A stretch of 59,033 nucleotides of DNA, taken from assembly GCF_009379765.1 (NCBI RefSeq), contig NZ_WHTD01000035.1:1-59033 (forward strand). The letters are read 5' to 3'. This DNA is from Actinophytocola sp. (GTDB taxonomy: Bacteria; Actinomycetota; Actinomycetes; Mycobacteriales; Pseudonocardiaceae). The position numbers and the translations under genes are program-made. Numbering within the stretch: position 1 is the stretch's first letter; every line of letters begins with the position of its first letter. The notes below the pieces were generated by a model, which saw nothing but the letters and a program-made list of their open reading frames with translations, made no database searches and was not told where the DNA came from. Below are positions 26,101 to 33,971 of this stretch, piece after piece.

Positions 26101-28936
26101 CGCGACCGCGAACTTCGCCACGGTGACGCTCGGCGAGCTGGCCGGCATGATCGACCAGCTCGACGACACCGCCCAGGACGGCGCCACCGGCCCGGGGGAG
26201 GTCCCCGGCTATGCGCCGTGGGTGCGCCCGTTCTCCGTCGACCACCTGCCGGCCACGCGCACGTCGCTGTCCTTCGGCACCGGCTCTCCCGGCACCTGGT
26301 CGCTGTTCGCCCCGGCCGGTCACTCGCTTGCGGAGCGGCTGCGCGCGGCGCTGGTCGAGGCCGGCGTCGGGGACGGCGTGCTGCTGTGCCTGCCAGCCAG
26401 CGGGGAGGACCATGTCGAGCTGATCCTGGCGGCCGGCCAGCAGGCGGTCGCGGCAGCGGCCGACACCCGGTTCGTGGTCGTCCAGCAGAGCCTGGGCGCC
26501 TCGGGTCTGGCGCGGACGCTGCACCTCGAGCGCCCGTCGGTGCCGACCACGGTGGTCACCCTGGCCGACGCCGTGCCGAGCTCGCCGGAGGACATCGAGG
26601 CCGCGGTCGGCCGGGTGGTCGCCGACGTCGCCGCAACGCCCGCCGGGTTCACCGAGGTCGGCTACGACGCCGAGGGCACCCGGACCGTGCCGGTGCTGCG
26701 GGCGCTGCCCGCGGTCGCGCGGCCCGATGCGAACCCGTTGACCGAGGGCGACGTGCTGCTGGTGACCGGTGGCGCCAAGGGCATCACCGCGGAGTGCGCG
26801 CTGGCCATGGCACTGGACTCGGGGCTGACGCTCGCGCTGATCGGCCGGGCCGACCCGACCACCGACGAGGAGGTCTCGACCAACCTGTCCCGGATGGCCG
26901 CGGCCGGCGTCGACGTGCGCTACGAGCGCGCCGACGTCACCTCCGCCGAACAGGTCGCCGCGGCGGTCGCGCGGATCGAGGACGACCTCGGCCCGGTCAC
27001 CGCCGTGCTGCACGGCGCCGGACGCAACGAGCCGAACGCGCTGACGAACCTCACCGGCGCCCAGTTCACCCAGACGCTCGCGCCGAAGATCGCCGGGCTG
27101 CGGACCGTGCTGGCCGCGGTCGACGCCGACCGGATCAAGCTGCTGGTCACCTTCGGCAGCATCATCGGCCGGGCCGGCCTGCGCGGCGAGGCCCATTACG
27201 CCACCGCCAACGACTGGATGACCGAGCTGACCGTCGAGTTCCAGCGCGCGCACCCGAACGCGCGCGCCCTGGCGCTCGAGTGGTCGGTGTGGTCGGGCGC
27301 GGGCATGGGCGAGCGGCTGGGCGTGGTCGAGGCGCTGATGCGGGAGGGCATCACGCCGATCTCCATGGACAACGGCATCGCGGTGCTGCGCCGGGTGCTC
27401 GCCGACCCGTCGGCCGGCCCGGTCCTGGTGGTCAGCGGCCGGGCGGCCGGACTGCCCACGATCAACCTGAACCGTGCGGAGCTGCCGCTGACCCGGTTCA
27501 TCGACCGCGTGCAGGTGCACTACCCGGGGGTCGAGCTCGTCACGGAAGCGGAGCTGACCGCGGGTAGCGACCCGTACCTGGCCGATCACCTGCTCGACGG
27601 CGACCTGCTGTTCCCGGCCGTGATCGGGATGGAGGCGATGACCCAGGTGGCCACCGCGCTCACCAGGCATCCGGTGCCGCCGCTGCTGGAGGACGTCGAG
27701 TTCCTGCGCCCCGTCGTGGTGCGGCCCGATGGCTCGACCACGATCCGGCTGGTCGCGCTCGCCACGGACCCGGAGACCGTGTCGGTCGCCATCCGCAGTG
27801 ATGAGACCGGGTTCGGCGCGGACCACTTCCGCGCACAGCTCCGCTTCCCCCGCCCGCAGCCGCCCGTCGCCACCGGCACCGTCGACACCGGGCTTCCGGC
27901 TGTGCCGGTCGACCCGGTGACCGAGCTGTACGGCAGCGTGCTGTTCCAGGGCAAGCGGTTCCAGCGACTGCTGACCTACCGGCGGACGAGCGCACGGCAC
28001 GCGGTGGCCGAGCTGTCCACCACGGCGCCGACACCGTGGTTCGCGGCGTTCCTCCCGCAGGAGCGGGTACTCGCCGACCCGGGCACCCGCGACGCGGTCA
28101 TGCACGCGATCCAGTGCTGCGTACCCGACGCGACGCTGCTGCCGCAGAGCATCGAGAAACTATACCTGGCGAACCCGAGCGACCAGGACGCCGAGATCGT
28201 GATCATGGACGCGCGGGAGCGGTCGCAGGACGGCGACAGCTATGTCTATGACGTCGACGTACTGAACACGTCGGGCGTCGTGGTGGAGCGTTGGGAAGGA
28301 CTGACGCTGCGCGCTGTTCGCAGGCGCAACGGCGAAGGGCCGTGGGTGCCCTCGCTCCTCGGCTCGTACCTGGAGCGCGCGGCCGAGCGGGTGCTCGGCG
28401 GCACGAGGGCGGTCGCGGTCGAACCCGACCCGGTCACCGGTCTGGTCGAGGCCGCCGACCGACGCGCCCAGACCGAGCTCGCGGCGAGTCGGGCGCTCGG
28501 CCGCCGCGCCGGAGTCCGGTACCGGCCCGACGGGCGGCCGGAGATTGACGGGGGCACGGTGTCCGCGACCCACGGCGCGACTCTCACGATGGTCGTCACC
28601 GGCGCCGGGCGGATGTCCTGCGACGTCGAGGTCGTCGTGGAACGTGCCGCGCAGGACTGGGTCGGCCTGCTCGGCGAGCGGCAGATCGGCGTGTGCGACC
28701 TCGTCGCGACCGAGGCGGGCGAGTCTGCATCGACGGCCGCGACCCGGGTCTGGAGCGCGCTGGAATGCCTGCGCAAGGCCGGGATCACAACGCAGGCGCT
28801 CACCCTCGATCGGGTCGACCAGGAGGGCTGGGTGCTGCTGTCGGACGGCGACACCCGGATCGCGACCTGGGTGACCACCGTCAACGACGTTTCCGAGCCG
28901 GTGGTCTTCGCCGTCCTGTCGGGAGAGGAGAACTGA
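23129..28936 (+). CDS. pksE: Enediyne polyketide synthase (KS-AT-ACP-KR-DH-PPTase)
   Basis: 1,935 residues from the GTG at 23129 (GAGG 9 nt upstream; GTG 23123 is an alternative). This is the usual PksE size. Domains in order: KS with Cys213 in GACSS, His346 in GHGTGT and His386 in GHTK; AT with Ser657 in GHSLGE; central ACP with Ser970/971 in HLSSITVGQ; KR with VTGGAKGIT near residue 1212; DH with DHLLDG near 1486; C-terminal phosphopantetheinyl transferase in the last ~180 residues (CDVEVV, WSALECLRKAG). It makes the linear polyene precursor iteratively from malonyl units on its own ACP, which the built-in PPTase activates. The stop is one base before the thioesterase ATG. Confidence 0.97.
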   Translation: MGNERVAIIGIGLRYPDATSPEELWENVLAGRRAFRRLPDERMNQADYWSADPHAPDRFYSTQAAVLRDFEFDRVQYKIAGSTFRSTDLTHWLALDTTAMALADAGYPAGAGLPGRTTGVVLGNSLTGEFSRANIMRLRWPYVRRTVAAALAAKGWSEDETGEFLRELEPQYKAPFPAIDEDSLAGGLANTIAGRICNYFDLAGGGYTVDGACSSSLLAIATAARALVDGDLDVALAGGVDLSIDPFEVIGFAKTGALATGEMKVYDKDSNGFWPGEGCGVVVLMRESEAIARGRRIYASITGWGISSDGKGGITRPEAGGHRLALTRAYTRAGYGVETVSYFEGHGTGTAVGDATEIEALSGARREADPTAPPAALSTVKGNFGHTKAAAGVAGLVKATLAVYHQVIPPATGHVVPHPTLTKADAAMYVPRDAALWPVAGPVRAGVSAMGFGGINSHIALEEAPGRERRTEVCHRTSALVAGRQDADLLLVDAPGADELTARVRRLAELVAKLSFAELTDLAGTLAIQRTGGPFRAAVVATNPADAVRKLTRVADELAAGRTTLLVPADGVFLDHRTAAPRIAYLFPGQGSGRDTVGAIRRRFAVADNIFRNDSVPATGDHVATEVAQPRIVAGSVAGLRVLHTLGIDADIAVGHSLGELTALSWAGALGGGDLLRLAATRGQVMAHASRTGGAMAGLSADPATVEALVGDREAVIAGFNGPAQTVIAGPATDVDAVCALARSRGLTATRLNVSHAFHSPLVHPAAAAMAERLGEFDFGVLNRPVVSTVTGEVLDAGTDLRALLVDQVVRPVRFQEAAAKAVADADLVLEVGPGRVLSGLVAQQAPDKAVLALDTDSSSLTPLLGAVGAAFALGADVDPTALFADRVVRPITEDAALTFLASPCETAPEISAGLVLDAKPVAAIETATPAASEPSATLDVLRRLAAERVELPLETVTAQTHPLDDLHLSSITVGQIVNDATRELGRPALAATANFATVTLGELAGMIDQLDDTAQDGATGPGEVPGYAPWVRPFSVDHLPATRTSLSFGTGSPGTWSLFAPAGHSLAERLRAALVEAGVGDGVLLCLPASGEDHVELILAAGQQAVAAAADTRFVVVQQSLGASGLARTLHLERPSVPTTVVTLADAVPSSPEDIEAAVGRVVADVAATPAGFTEVGYDAEGTRTVPVLRALPAVARPDANPLTEGDVLLVTGGAKGITAECALAMALDSGLTLALIGRADPTTDEEVSTNLSRMAAAGVDVRYERADVTSAEQVAAAVARIEDDLGPVTAVLHGAGRNEPNALTNLTGAQFTQTLAPKIAGLRTVLAAVDADRIKLLVTFGSIIGRAGLRGEAHYATANDWMTELTVEFQRAHPNARALALEWSVWSGAGMGERLGVVEALMREGITPISMDNGIAVLRRVLADPSAGPVLVVSGRAAGLPTINLNRAELPLTRFIDRVQVHYPGVELVTEAELTAGSDPYLADHLLDGDLLFPAVIGMEAMTQVATALTRHPVPPLLEDVEFLRPVVVRPDGSTTIRLVALATDPETVSVAIRSDETGFGADHFRAQLRFPRPQPPVATGTVDTGLPAVPVDPVTELYGSVLFQGKRFQRLLTYRRTSARHAVAELSTTAPTPWFAAFLPQERVLADPGTRDAVMHAIQCCVPDATLLPQSIEKLYLANPSDQDAEIVIMDARERSQDGDSYVYDVDVLNTSGVVVERWEGLTLRAVRRRNGEGPWVPSLLGSYLERAAERVLGGTRAVAVEPDPVTGLVEAADRRAQTELAASRALGRRAGVRYRPDGRPEIDGGTVSATHGATLTMVVTGAGRMSCDVEVVVERAAQDWVGLLGERQIGVCDLVATEAGESASTAATRVWSALECLRKAGITTQALTLDRVDQEGWVLLSDGDTRIATWVTTVNDVSEPVVFAVLSGEEN

Positions 28937-28937
28937 C

Positions 28938-29417
28938 ATGGCTGGGTACTACGAAATCCTCCACACGGTGGGCTTCGAGGAGACCAACCTCGTCGGCAAC
29001 GTCTACTACGTGAACTACCTGCGCTGGCAGGGCCGCTGCCGGGAGATGTTCCTCAAGGAGAAGGCACCGCAGGTGCTCGCCGAGCTGCAGCGCGACCTGA
29101 AGCTGTTCACGCTGAAGGTGGAATGCGAGTTCTTCGCCGAGATCACCGCGTTCGACGAGCTGTCCGTGCGGATGCGGTTGGAGGAGCTGACCCAGACCCA
29201 GATCCAGTTCAGCTTCGACTATGTGAAGTTGTCCGACGGTCTGGAACACCTGGTGGCACGGGGCCGACAGCGGATCGCGTGCATGCGGGGACCCAACACC
29301 GACACGGCGCCGGCCAGGGTGCCCTCGGCGCTGCGGGACGCGCTCGTGCCGTACTCGGGCACCCCTCGGCCAACGCTCCCGGCGACCGAGCCGGCCGGCG
29401 CGAGGGACGCGCGTTGA
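28938..29417 (+). CDS. Enediyne hotdog thioesterase (TEBC/SgcE10 family)
   Basis: 159 residues of hotdog type with the family pattern ETNLVGNVYYVNYLRWQGRC near residue 14 and FFAEITAFDEL near residue 60. These thioesterases release the polyene from the enediyne PKS ACP and always accompany pksE. The last ~25 residues (GTPRPTLPATEPAGA) are a disordered tail. The gene follows the PKS with a one-base gap and overlaps the flavin reductase (TTGA), so the three are co-translated. Confidence 0.95.
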   Translation: MAGYYEILHTVGFEETNLVGNVYYVNYLRWQGRCREMFLKEKAPQVLAELQRDLKLFTLKVECEFFAEITAFDELSVRMRLEELTQTQIQFSFDYVKLSDGLEHLVARGRQRIACMRGPNTDTAPARVPSALRDALVPYSGTPRPTLPATEPAGARDAR

Positions 29418-29992
29418 CCGGCGAGCGGCAGGAGCCACGCCTGCCGTCGACCGCACCGGCGGTGCCGTTGCTGCGGGGGAACGAACAGGAGACGTCCAAG
29501 CGTGCCCTGCGCGAGGTGATGGCCCAGTTCGCCACCGGGATCACGGTGCTCACGGCGCGCGGTGAGCGCGCGCACGGGATGACCGCCAACGCGTTCACCT
29601 CCGTGTCTCTCGACCCGCCGATGGTGCTGTGTTGCGTGGCCCGCACCGCGCGCATGCACGACGCGATCCTGGACGCGCGGAACTTCGGCGTCTCGGTGCT
29701 GAGCACCGAGCAGGAGGGCGTCGCGCGCTACTTCGCGAGCCGCGACCGACCAGCCGGCCTCGCGCAGTTCGACCGGGTGGACTGGTTCCCCGGGCGTCAC
29801 ACGGGTGTGCCGTTGATGACGGGTTCGCTGGCGTGGCTGGAGTGCGACCTTTCCGAGGTCTACGAGGGCGGCGACCACTCGATCTTCCTCGGCACGGTGC
29901 TGAGCGCGAGCCGAGGCGCCGGCCAGGCGCTGCTGTTCCTGCACGGCGGCTTCCATCATCACCACAGCACGTCCCCGGCACGTAGTGCCTGA
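29414..29992 (+). CDS. Flavin reductase (SgcE6-like partner of a two-component monooxygenase)
   Basis: 192 residues if translation begins at the TTG overlapping the thioesterase stop; GTG 29462 is a likely alternative. It belongs to the HpaC-like flavin-reductase domain family: LREVMAQFATGITVLTA, GMTANAFTSVSLDPP, and HSIFLGTVL near the end. In C-1027, SgcE6 supplies reduced FAD to the hydroxylase SgcC. Here the SgcC-like hydroxylase lies at 50890-52440, and two flavin-dependent halogenase-like proteins at 44504 and 55348 could also draw on it. The HHHH near the C terminus is part of the native sequence. Confidence 0.88.
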   Translation: MTGERQEPRLPSTAPAVPLLRGNEQETSKRALREVMAQFATGITVLTARGERAHGMTANAFTSVSLDPPMVLCCVARTARMHDAILDARNFGVSVLSTEQEGVARYFASRDRPAGLAQFDRVDWFPGRHTGVPLMTGSLAWLECDLSEVYEGGDHSIFLGTVLSASRGAGQALLFLHGGFHHHHSTSPARSA

Positions 29993-30023
29993 CCGATGAC
30001 CCGAACCTGCGGGGAGATGGTTG

Positions 30024-31058
30024 ATGATGCTGGTGTGCGTGACGGGCGGGACAGGGTACGTCGGCGCCCACTCGGTGGCGGCGATCCTCCGCGCCGGACA
30101 CCAGGTCCGCCTGCTGGCGCGCGACGAGTCCGCTGTGGACCGCGCCATGACACCCCTCGGCATCCCGCCGGGCGATCTGGACGTGGCGGTCGGCGACGTT
30201 CTCGACGAGGCGTCGGTGGCGCGGGTGGTACGTGGCGCCGACGTGGTGCTGCACGCGGCGTCGGTGTACTCCTTCGACCCGAGACATCGCCGAGAGCTGT
30301 GTCGCACCAACGAGAACGGTACGGAACTGGTCCTCGCACAGGCCCGCGCGAGCGGTGTGCGGCGCACGGTGTACGTGTCGAGCGTCGCCGCCTTGTTCCC
30401 CTCTCCGCATGCTCCCCTGCACGCCGACTCCCCAGTGGGCAGGGCCCGCGAGAGCTACCTGGCCAGCAAGGCCGCCGCCGACCGGGTGGCACGCCGGCAC
30501 CAGGCGGAGGGCGCGCCAGTCGCGATCACCTACCCACCGGCACTGCTCGGCCCGCACGATCCCAAACTCGGTGACGGGACCCGCCGGCTGCGTGACACGC
30601 TGCGTGGGCTGATGCCGCTCTGGCCGCTCGGTGGGTTCCCGCTCGGCGACGTGCGCGACACCGCCGCGCTGCACGCGTCGCTCGTCACCGGCGACGGTGC
30701 CGCCCGATACTTCGGTCCTGGCCACTACCTGACCACCCGCCGGTACCTGCACACGCTGCGAGAGGTCACCGGCCGGACCCTGCCTGCCGGGTACCTTCCG
30801 GCGCGCGTGATGCTGCCCGTCGGCGCGCTCGCCGGCCTCGTCCAACGGGTGTGGCCGTGGCACATCCCGGCCGAGTACGGCGCCATCTACACGTGTGCCT
30901 CGGCGACCAGAGTGGACGAGACCGCCGATACCAACGGCCTCGTGTCTCGTCCCACCGCCGAGACCTTCGCCGACACGGTCAGGTGGCTGCACCGCGCCGG
31001 TCACCTCACCGACCGGGCAGCCGGTCGGCTCGCCACGCGGAGCACGGTGGTCGGATGA
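30024..31058 (+). CDS. Extended SDR (NAD(P)-dependent epimerase/dehydratase or 3-beta-HSD-like)
   Basis: 344 residues from the ATG at 30024 behind GGGGAG. It has a Rossmann motif TGGTGYVG at residue ~6 and the catalytic pattern SYLASK (YxxxK) near residue 148, with an upstream Ser in YVSSVA. The C-terminal half resembles dihydroflavonol-reductase or 3-beta-hydroxysteroid dehydrogenase-type proteins rather than a sugar epimerase (no clear NDP-sugar pattern), so a keto-reduction or epimerisation of a hydrophobic intermediate is as likely as a sugar role. Its stop overlaps the start of the 49-aa gene (ATGA). Confidence 0.8.
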   Translation: MMLVCVTGGTGYVGAHSVAAILRAGHQVRLLARDESAVDRAMTPLGIPPGDLDVAVGDVLDEASVARVVRGADVVLHAASVYSFDPRHRRELCRTNENGTELVLAQARASGVRRTVYVSSVAALFPSPHAPLHADSPVGRARESYLASKAAADRVARRHQAEGAPVAITYPPALLGPHDPKLGDGTRRLRDTLRGLMPLWPLGGFPLGDVRDTAALHASLVTGDGAARYFGPGHYLTTRRYLHTLREVTGRTLPAGYLPARVMLPVGALAGLVQRVWPWHIPAEYGAIYTCASATRVDETADTNGLVSRPTAETFADTVRWLHRAGHLTDRAAGRLATRSTVVG

Positions 31059-31204
31059 GTTCCGCCGAGCACGATTTCGTGCCCCCCACCCCGCTGGTTC
31101 CGGTTCCAGGTCCACATCGGACCACACCGCCGGAGCCCGCCGCGATGCTGCGAACCAAGCGCAAGCCGGCGCCGCGTCGAAAGCACGGCAATATTCCACT
31201 GTAG
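31055..31204 (+). CDS. Small basic, proline-rich protein (49 aa), unknown
   Basis: The ATG at 31055 overlaps the SDR stop by four bases, and the frame runs 49 codons to a TAG at 31202-31204. The first part is acidic and proline-rich (FVPPTPLVPVPGP); the second is strongly basic (TKRKPAPRRKHG) and ends in NIPL. There are no cysteines, no signal peptide and no family I can name. The coupling and its position before a MDMPI-like gene and two glycosyltransferases argue that it is translated. It could be a small accessory protein, a peptide substrate or a chance frame. Confidence 0.45.
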   Translation: MSSAEHDFVPPTPLVPVPGPHRTTPPEPAAMLRTKRKPAPRRKHGNIPL

Positions 31205-31220
31205 ACAGCCCGGAGTGAGC

Positions 31221-31940
31221 ATGGACACCAGCCTGCACGAGCTCGGACAGCCGACGATGCGTGGCGTCCGGGTGCCGAACCAGATCGCCTACCGACACGT
31301 GCGTGAGAGCGTGACCGAGCTGCTGTCCACAAACGAGGTCGACGTGCGGGTCACCGTACCGTCATGTCCGCAGTGGACCATCCAGGACCTGCTCGGCCAC
31401 CTCGTCAACGTGACCGCGCTCGCGATCGGACAGCTCAGTGGCTGGCCGGCGGCGCGAGCGACCCCACCGACGCACATGGACACCGTCGGCCTGCTCGACG
31501 AATGGGCCAGGCTCGGTACCACGGCCGACCAACTGATCGCCGACTGCGGCGGTCGGGCCGGCACCATCCTCGTGATGGACACGTTCACCCACGAGCTCGA
31601 CCTCCGGTACGCACTGGGCGCCGACTTACCGGACGAACACAGCGCGTTCGCCGGCGCTTTCGAGGTACTGGCGACCGGCTTCGCCAACTCGGTGACCGCG
31701 CATCGTCTGCCAGCCGTGCGACTGTCCTCGGGCGACACTCAGTGGACCATCGGCCACGGTGAACCGACGGCCACCCTCACCGCCGACCGCTACGACCTCT
31801 ACCGGTCACTCGCGGGCCGACGCACGCACGATCAAATCACCGCGCTGGACTGGGACCGCGACTCACATCGATGGCTGCCCGCATTCACGTGGGGTCCGTT
31901 CTGTCCACCGGAATCGCCCGTCGAGCCACTGATTCGCTGA
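31221..31940 (+). CDS. Mycothiol-dependent maleylpyruvate isomerase-like (MDMPI/DinB fold) protein, TTA codon
   Basis: 239 residues from the ATG at 31221 with GGAG five bases upstream. The N-terminal helical-bundle pattern CPQWTIQDLLGHLVNVTA followed by DTFTHELDLRYALG is typical of the MDMPI N-terminal family, whose metal ligands are His in the GHL and THELD segments. Many relatives use mycothiol as cofactor. The substrate is unknown; roles in ring isomerisation or thiol-based detoxification of a reactive product are both possible. Codon 136 is TTA (31626-31628), a possible bldA control point inside the long PKS operon. Confidence 0.75.
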   Translation: MDTSLHELGQPTMRGVRVPNQIAYRHVRESVTELLSTNEVDVRVTVPSCPQWTIQDLLGHLVNVTALAIGQLSGWPAARATPPTHMDTVGLLDEWARLGTTADQLIADCGGRAGTILVMDTFTHELDLRYALGADLPDEHSAFAGAFEVLATGFANSVTAHRLPAVRLSSGDTQWTIGHGEPTATLTADRYDLYRSLAGRRTHDQITALDWDRDSHRWLPAFTWGPFCPPESPVEPLIR

Positions 31941-32054
31941 CCGTTGTCTCGGCAACTTGGAGGAGGCTCGCGCGATTGCCGAATGTCACGCGCTGATCAG
32001 TCTGCGCTCCGCAAGTGCCGGCCGCCACCGCCAACCTTGGTCGGACGGGATCCC

Positions 32055-33971
32055 ATGAAGCTTCTCGCCCTGCTCCACAGCCCGGTAGCCACCGGCAGCG
32101 ACACCACGATCCGGCGGATCGCCGCACATCTGCGAGACAGCGACCACTCCGTGTTGCTGGTGCCAGAACCCGAGGAGCCCGGTGAGTTGGCCAGAGTGGC
32201 CGAGAGACACCGGATCGACGCGTTGCTCGGCACCCACGCGCTCTTCAGCGGCAGGCCGTTCCTGGAGATCGGCCTGCCCTACGTCCTCATCCTCGGCGGC
32301 ACCGATCTCAACGAGTACGCGCTCGAGCCCGAGTACCGGTCGCTGATGACCGAGGCCGTCGAACGCGCGGCCTGCCTGGTCGCCTTCAACGAGGACTTCG
32401 TGCGACGGTCCGGTGCGCTGTGGCCGCAGGTGGTGGACAAGGTGCACTACATCCCGCAGAGCGTGCACACCACTCCCTCGACATTCTCGCTGCGCAGGAG
32501 CCTGCGCCTGGAGCGGGATGCGAGGCTGCTCCTGTTGCCCTCCGGCCTGCGCCCGGTGAAGGATCCGCTGTTCCTGGTCGACTGCGTCAAGCAGTGGCAC
32601 GAGGTGGATCCCCGGATCCGGCTCGTCATCAGCGGGCGGTCCTACGACCCGGACTACGAGGACATTCTCCTGCGCAGGATCGGATCCAGTCCGGCCGTGC
32701 GGTATGTCGGCGCGCTCACCCGCGACGACCTGCACGCCGCGATGCGGGAGGCGGACGCGGTGTTGAACACATCGCTCAGCGAGTGCAGCCCGAACTCGGT
32801 GCTCGAGGCAATGGACCTGGGCCGCCCGGTGATCGTCCGCGACATTCCCGGCAACACCTGCCTGGTCGAGCACGAAGTCACCGGACTGGTATTCGACCGC
32901 CCGGACGACTTCCGTGCGCAGGGGATGCGTCTTCTGGACGACGAGCTACTCGCCCAGCGGGTCAGGCGGCAGGGGCGGCAGTTCGTACGCCGGTCGCATG
33001 GCCTCGAGGCCGAGCGTGCCGCCTATGCCGGACTGTTCCGGGACTTGCTCGAGGAGCTGCCCTCGGAGGTCGACGTCGAGTCCCGCGACCGGCTGATCCG
33101 GGTAGGCGGGGTCCACCTGTGCGTACAGACGTTCGGCGGTCCCGAGGACCCCGCCGTGCTGCTCATCGCCGGGACGTCCGCGTCGATGCTCTCCTGGGAG
33201 ACCGAGTTCTGCGAACGCCTCGCGGCCGGGTCGCGGTTCGTGATCCGCTACGACCACCGCGACACCGGCCGGTCGGTCAACTATCGGCCGGGCGAACCAC
33301 CATATGAGCTCCGTGACCTGGCCGCCGATGCCATCGGCATACTCGACGGCCTCGGCATCACCCGCGCCCATCTCGTCGGTATCTCCATGGGTGGCATGAT
33401 CGCCCAGCTGGCCGCCCTGGGTCACGAGGAGAGAGTCGCCTCCATCGCGCTGCTCTCGACCAGCCCCGGCGGTCCGGGCCCGGACAACCCGGACCTTCCG
33501 TCCGCGTCGCTACGCGTGCGCGTCGAGCTCGACGACATTCCGCTGCCCGACTGGGACGACCGCGGCGAGGTGATCGACTATCTCGTCGCCTCGGACCGCG
33601 TGCTGGCCAGCCGCTCCCGCGATTTCGACGAGGTGGCCAGGCGGCGGCTCGCGGGTCGGATCGTCGACCGCGCACCCGAGGTGCTGCCGTCGACGGCGAA
33701 CCACCTCACCATGGAGTGGGGACAACCGTGGCGACAGCGGCTCGCCGACGTGCGCGTGCCGACCCTGGTCATCCACGGCGGCCAGGATCCGATCTACCCC
33801 ATCGCCCACGCGCACGCGCTGGTGTCCGCGATCCCCGACGCCACCCTGCAGGTCCTGGAGCAAGCCGGTCACGAGTTGGCCCGCGCCGACTGGGAGACGG
33901 TGACCACAGCGCTGCTGCGGCACACAGCCGGAACCGAACGATGGAGCGACCGTGCAACCACACCCCTGTGA
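32055..33971 (+). CDS. GT4-type glycosyltransferase fused to an alpha/beta hydrolase
   Basis: 638 residues from the ATG at 32055; an upstream in-frame extension lacks a ribosome site. Residues ~1-345 form a GT-B glycosyltransferase of the GT4 type, with GGTDLN, LLLPSGLRPVKDP, and the donor-site segment TSLSECSPNSVLEAM. Residues ~355-625 form an alpha/beta hydrolase: IRYDHRDTGRS, nucleophile GISMGG, acid in GGQDPIYP and His in AGHELAR. The hydrolase half resembles anthracycline methylesterases of the RdmC/DnrP type. The reading frame is continuous. I know of no such fusion in an enediyne locus. It could glycosylate and de-esterify the same intermediate. It overlaps the GT2 gene by 20 bp. Confidence 0.83.
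   Translation: MKLLALLHSPVATGSDTTIRRIAAHLRDSDHSVLLVPEPEEPGELARVAERHRIDALLGTHALFSGRPFLEIGLPYVLILGGTDLNEYALEPEYRSLMTEAVERAACLVAFNEDFVRRSGALWPQVVDKVHYIPQSVHTTPSTFSLRRSLRLERDARLLLLPSGLRPVKDPLFLVDCVKQWHEVDPRIRLVISGRSYDPDYEDILLRRIGSSPAVRYVGALTRDDLHAAMREADAVLNTSLSECSPNSVLEAMDLGRPVIVRDIPGNTCLVEHEVTGLVFDRPDDFRAQGMRLLDDELLAQRVRRQGRQFVRRSHGLEAERAAYAGLFRDLLEELPSEVDVESRDRLIRVGGVHLCVQTFGGPEDPAVLLIAGTSASMLSWETEFCERLAAGSRFVIRYDHRDTGRSVNYRPGEPPYELRDLAADAIGILDGLGITRAHLVGISMGGMIAQLAALGHEERVASIALLSTSPGGPGPDNPDLPSASLRVRVELDDIPLPDWDDRGEVIDYLVASDRVLASRSRDFDEVARRRLAGRIVDRAPEVLPSTANHLTMEWGQPWRQRLADVRVPTLVIHGGQDPIYPIAHAHALVSAIPDATLQVLEQAGHELARADWETVTTALLRHTAGTERWSDRATTPL

Noticed and set aside
25703..28105. 800-codon open frame antisense to the enediyne PKS
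   Set aside because: No domain pattern and complementary to well-defined KR/DH coding; shadow frame.
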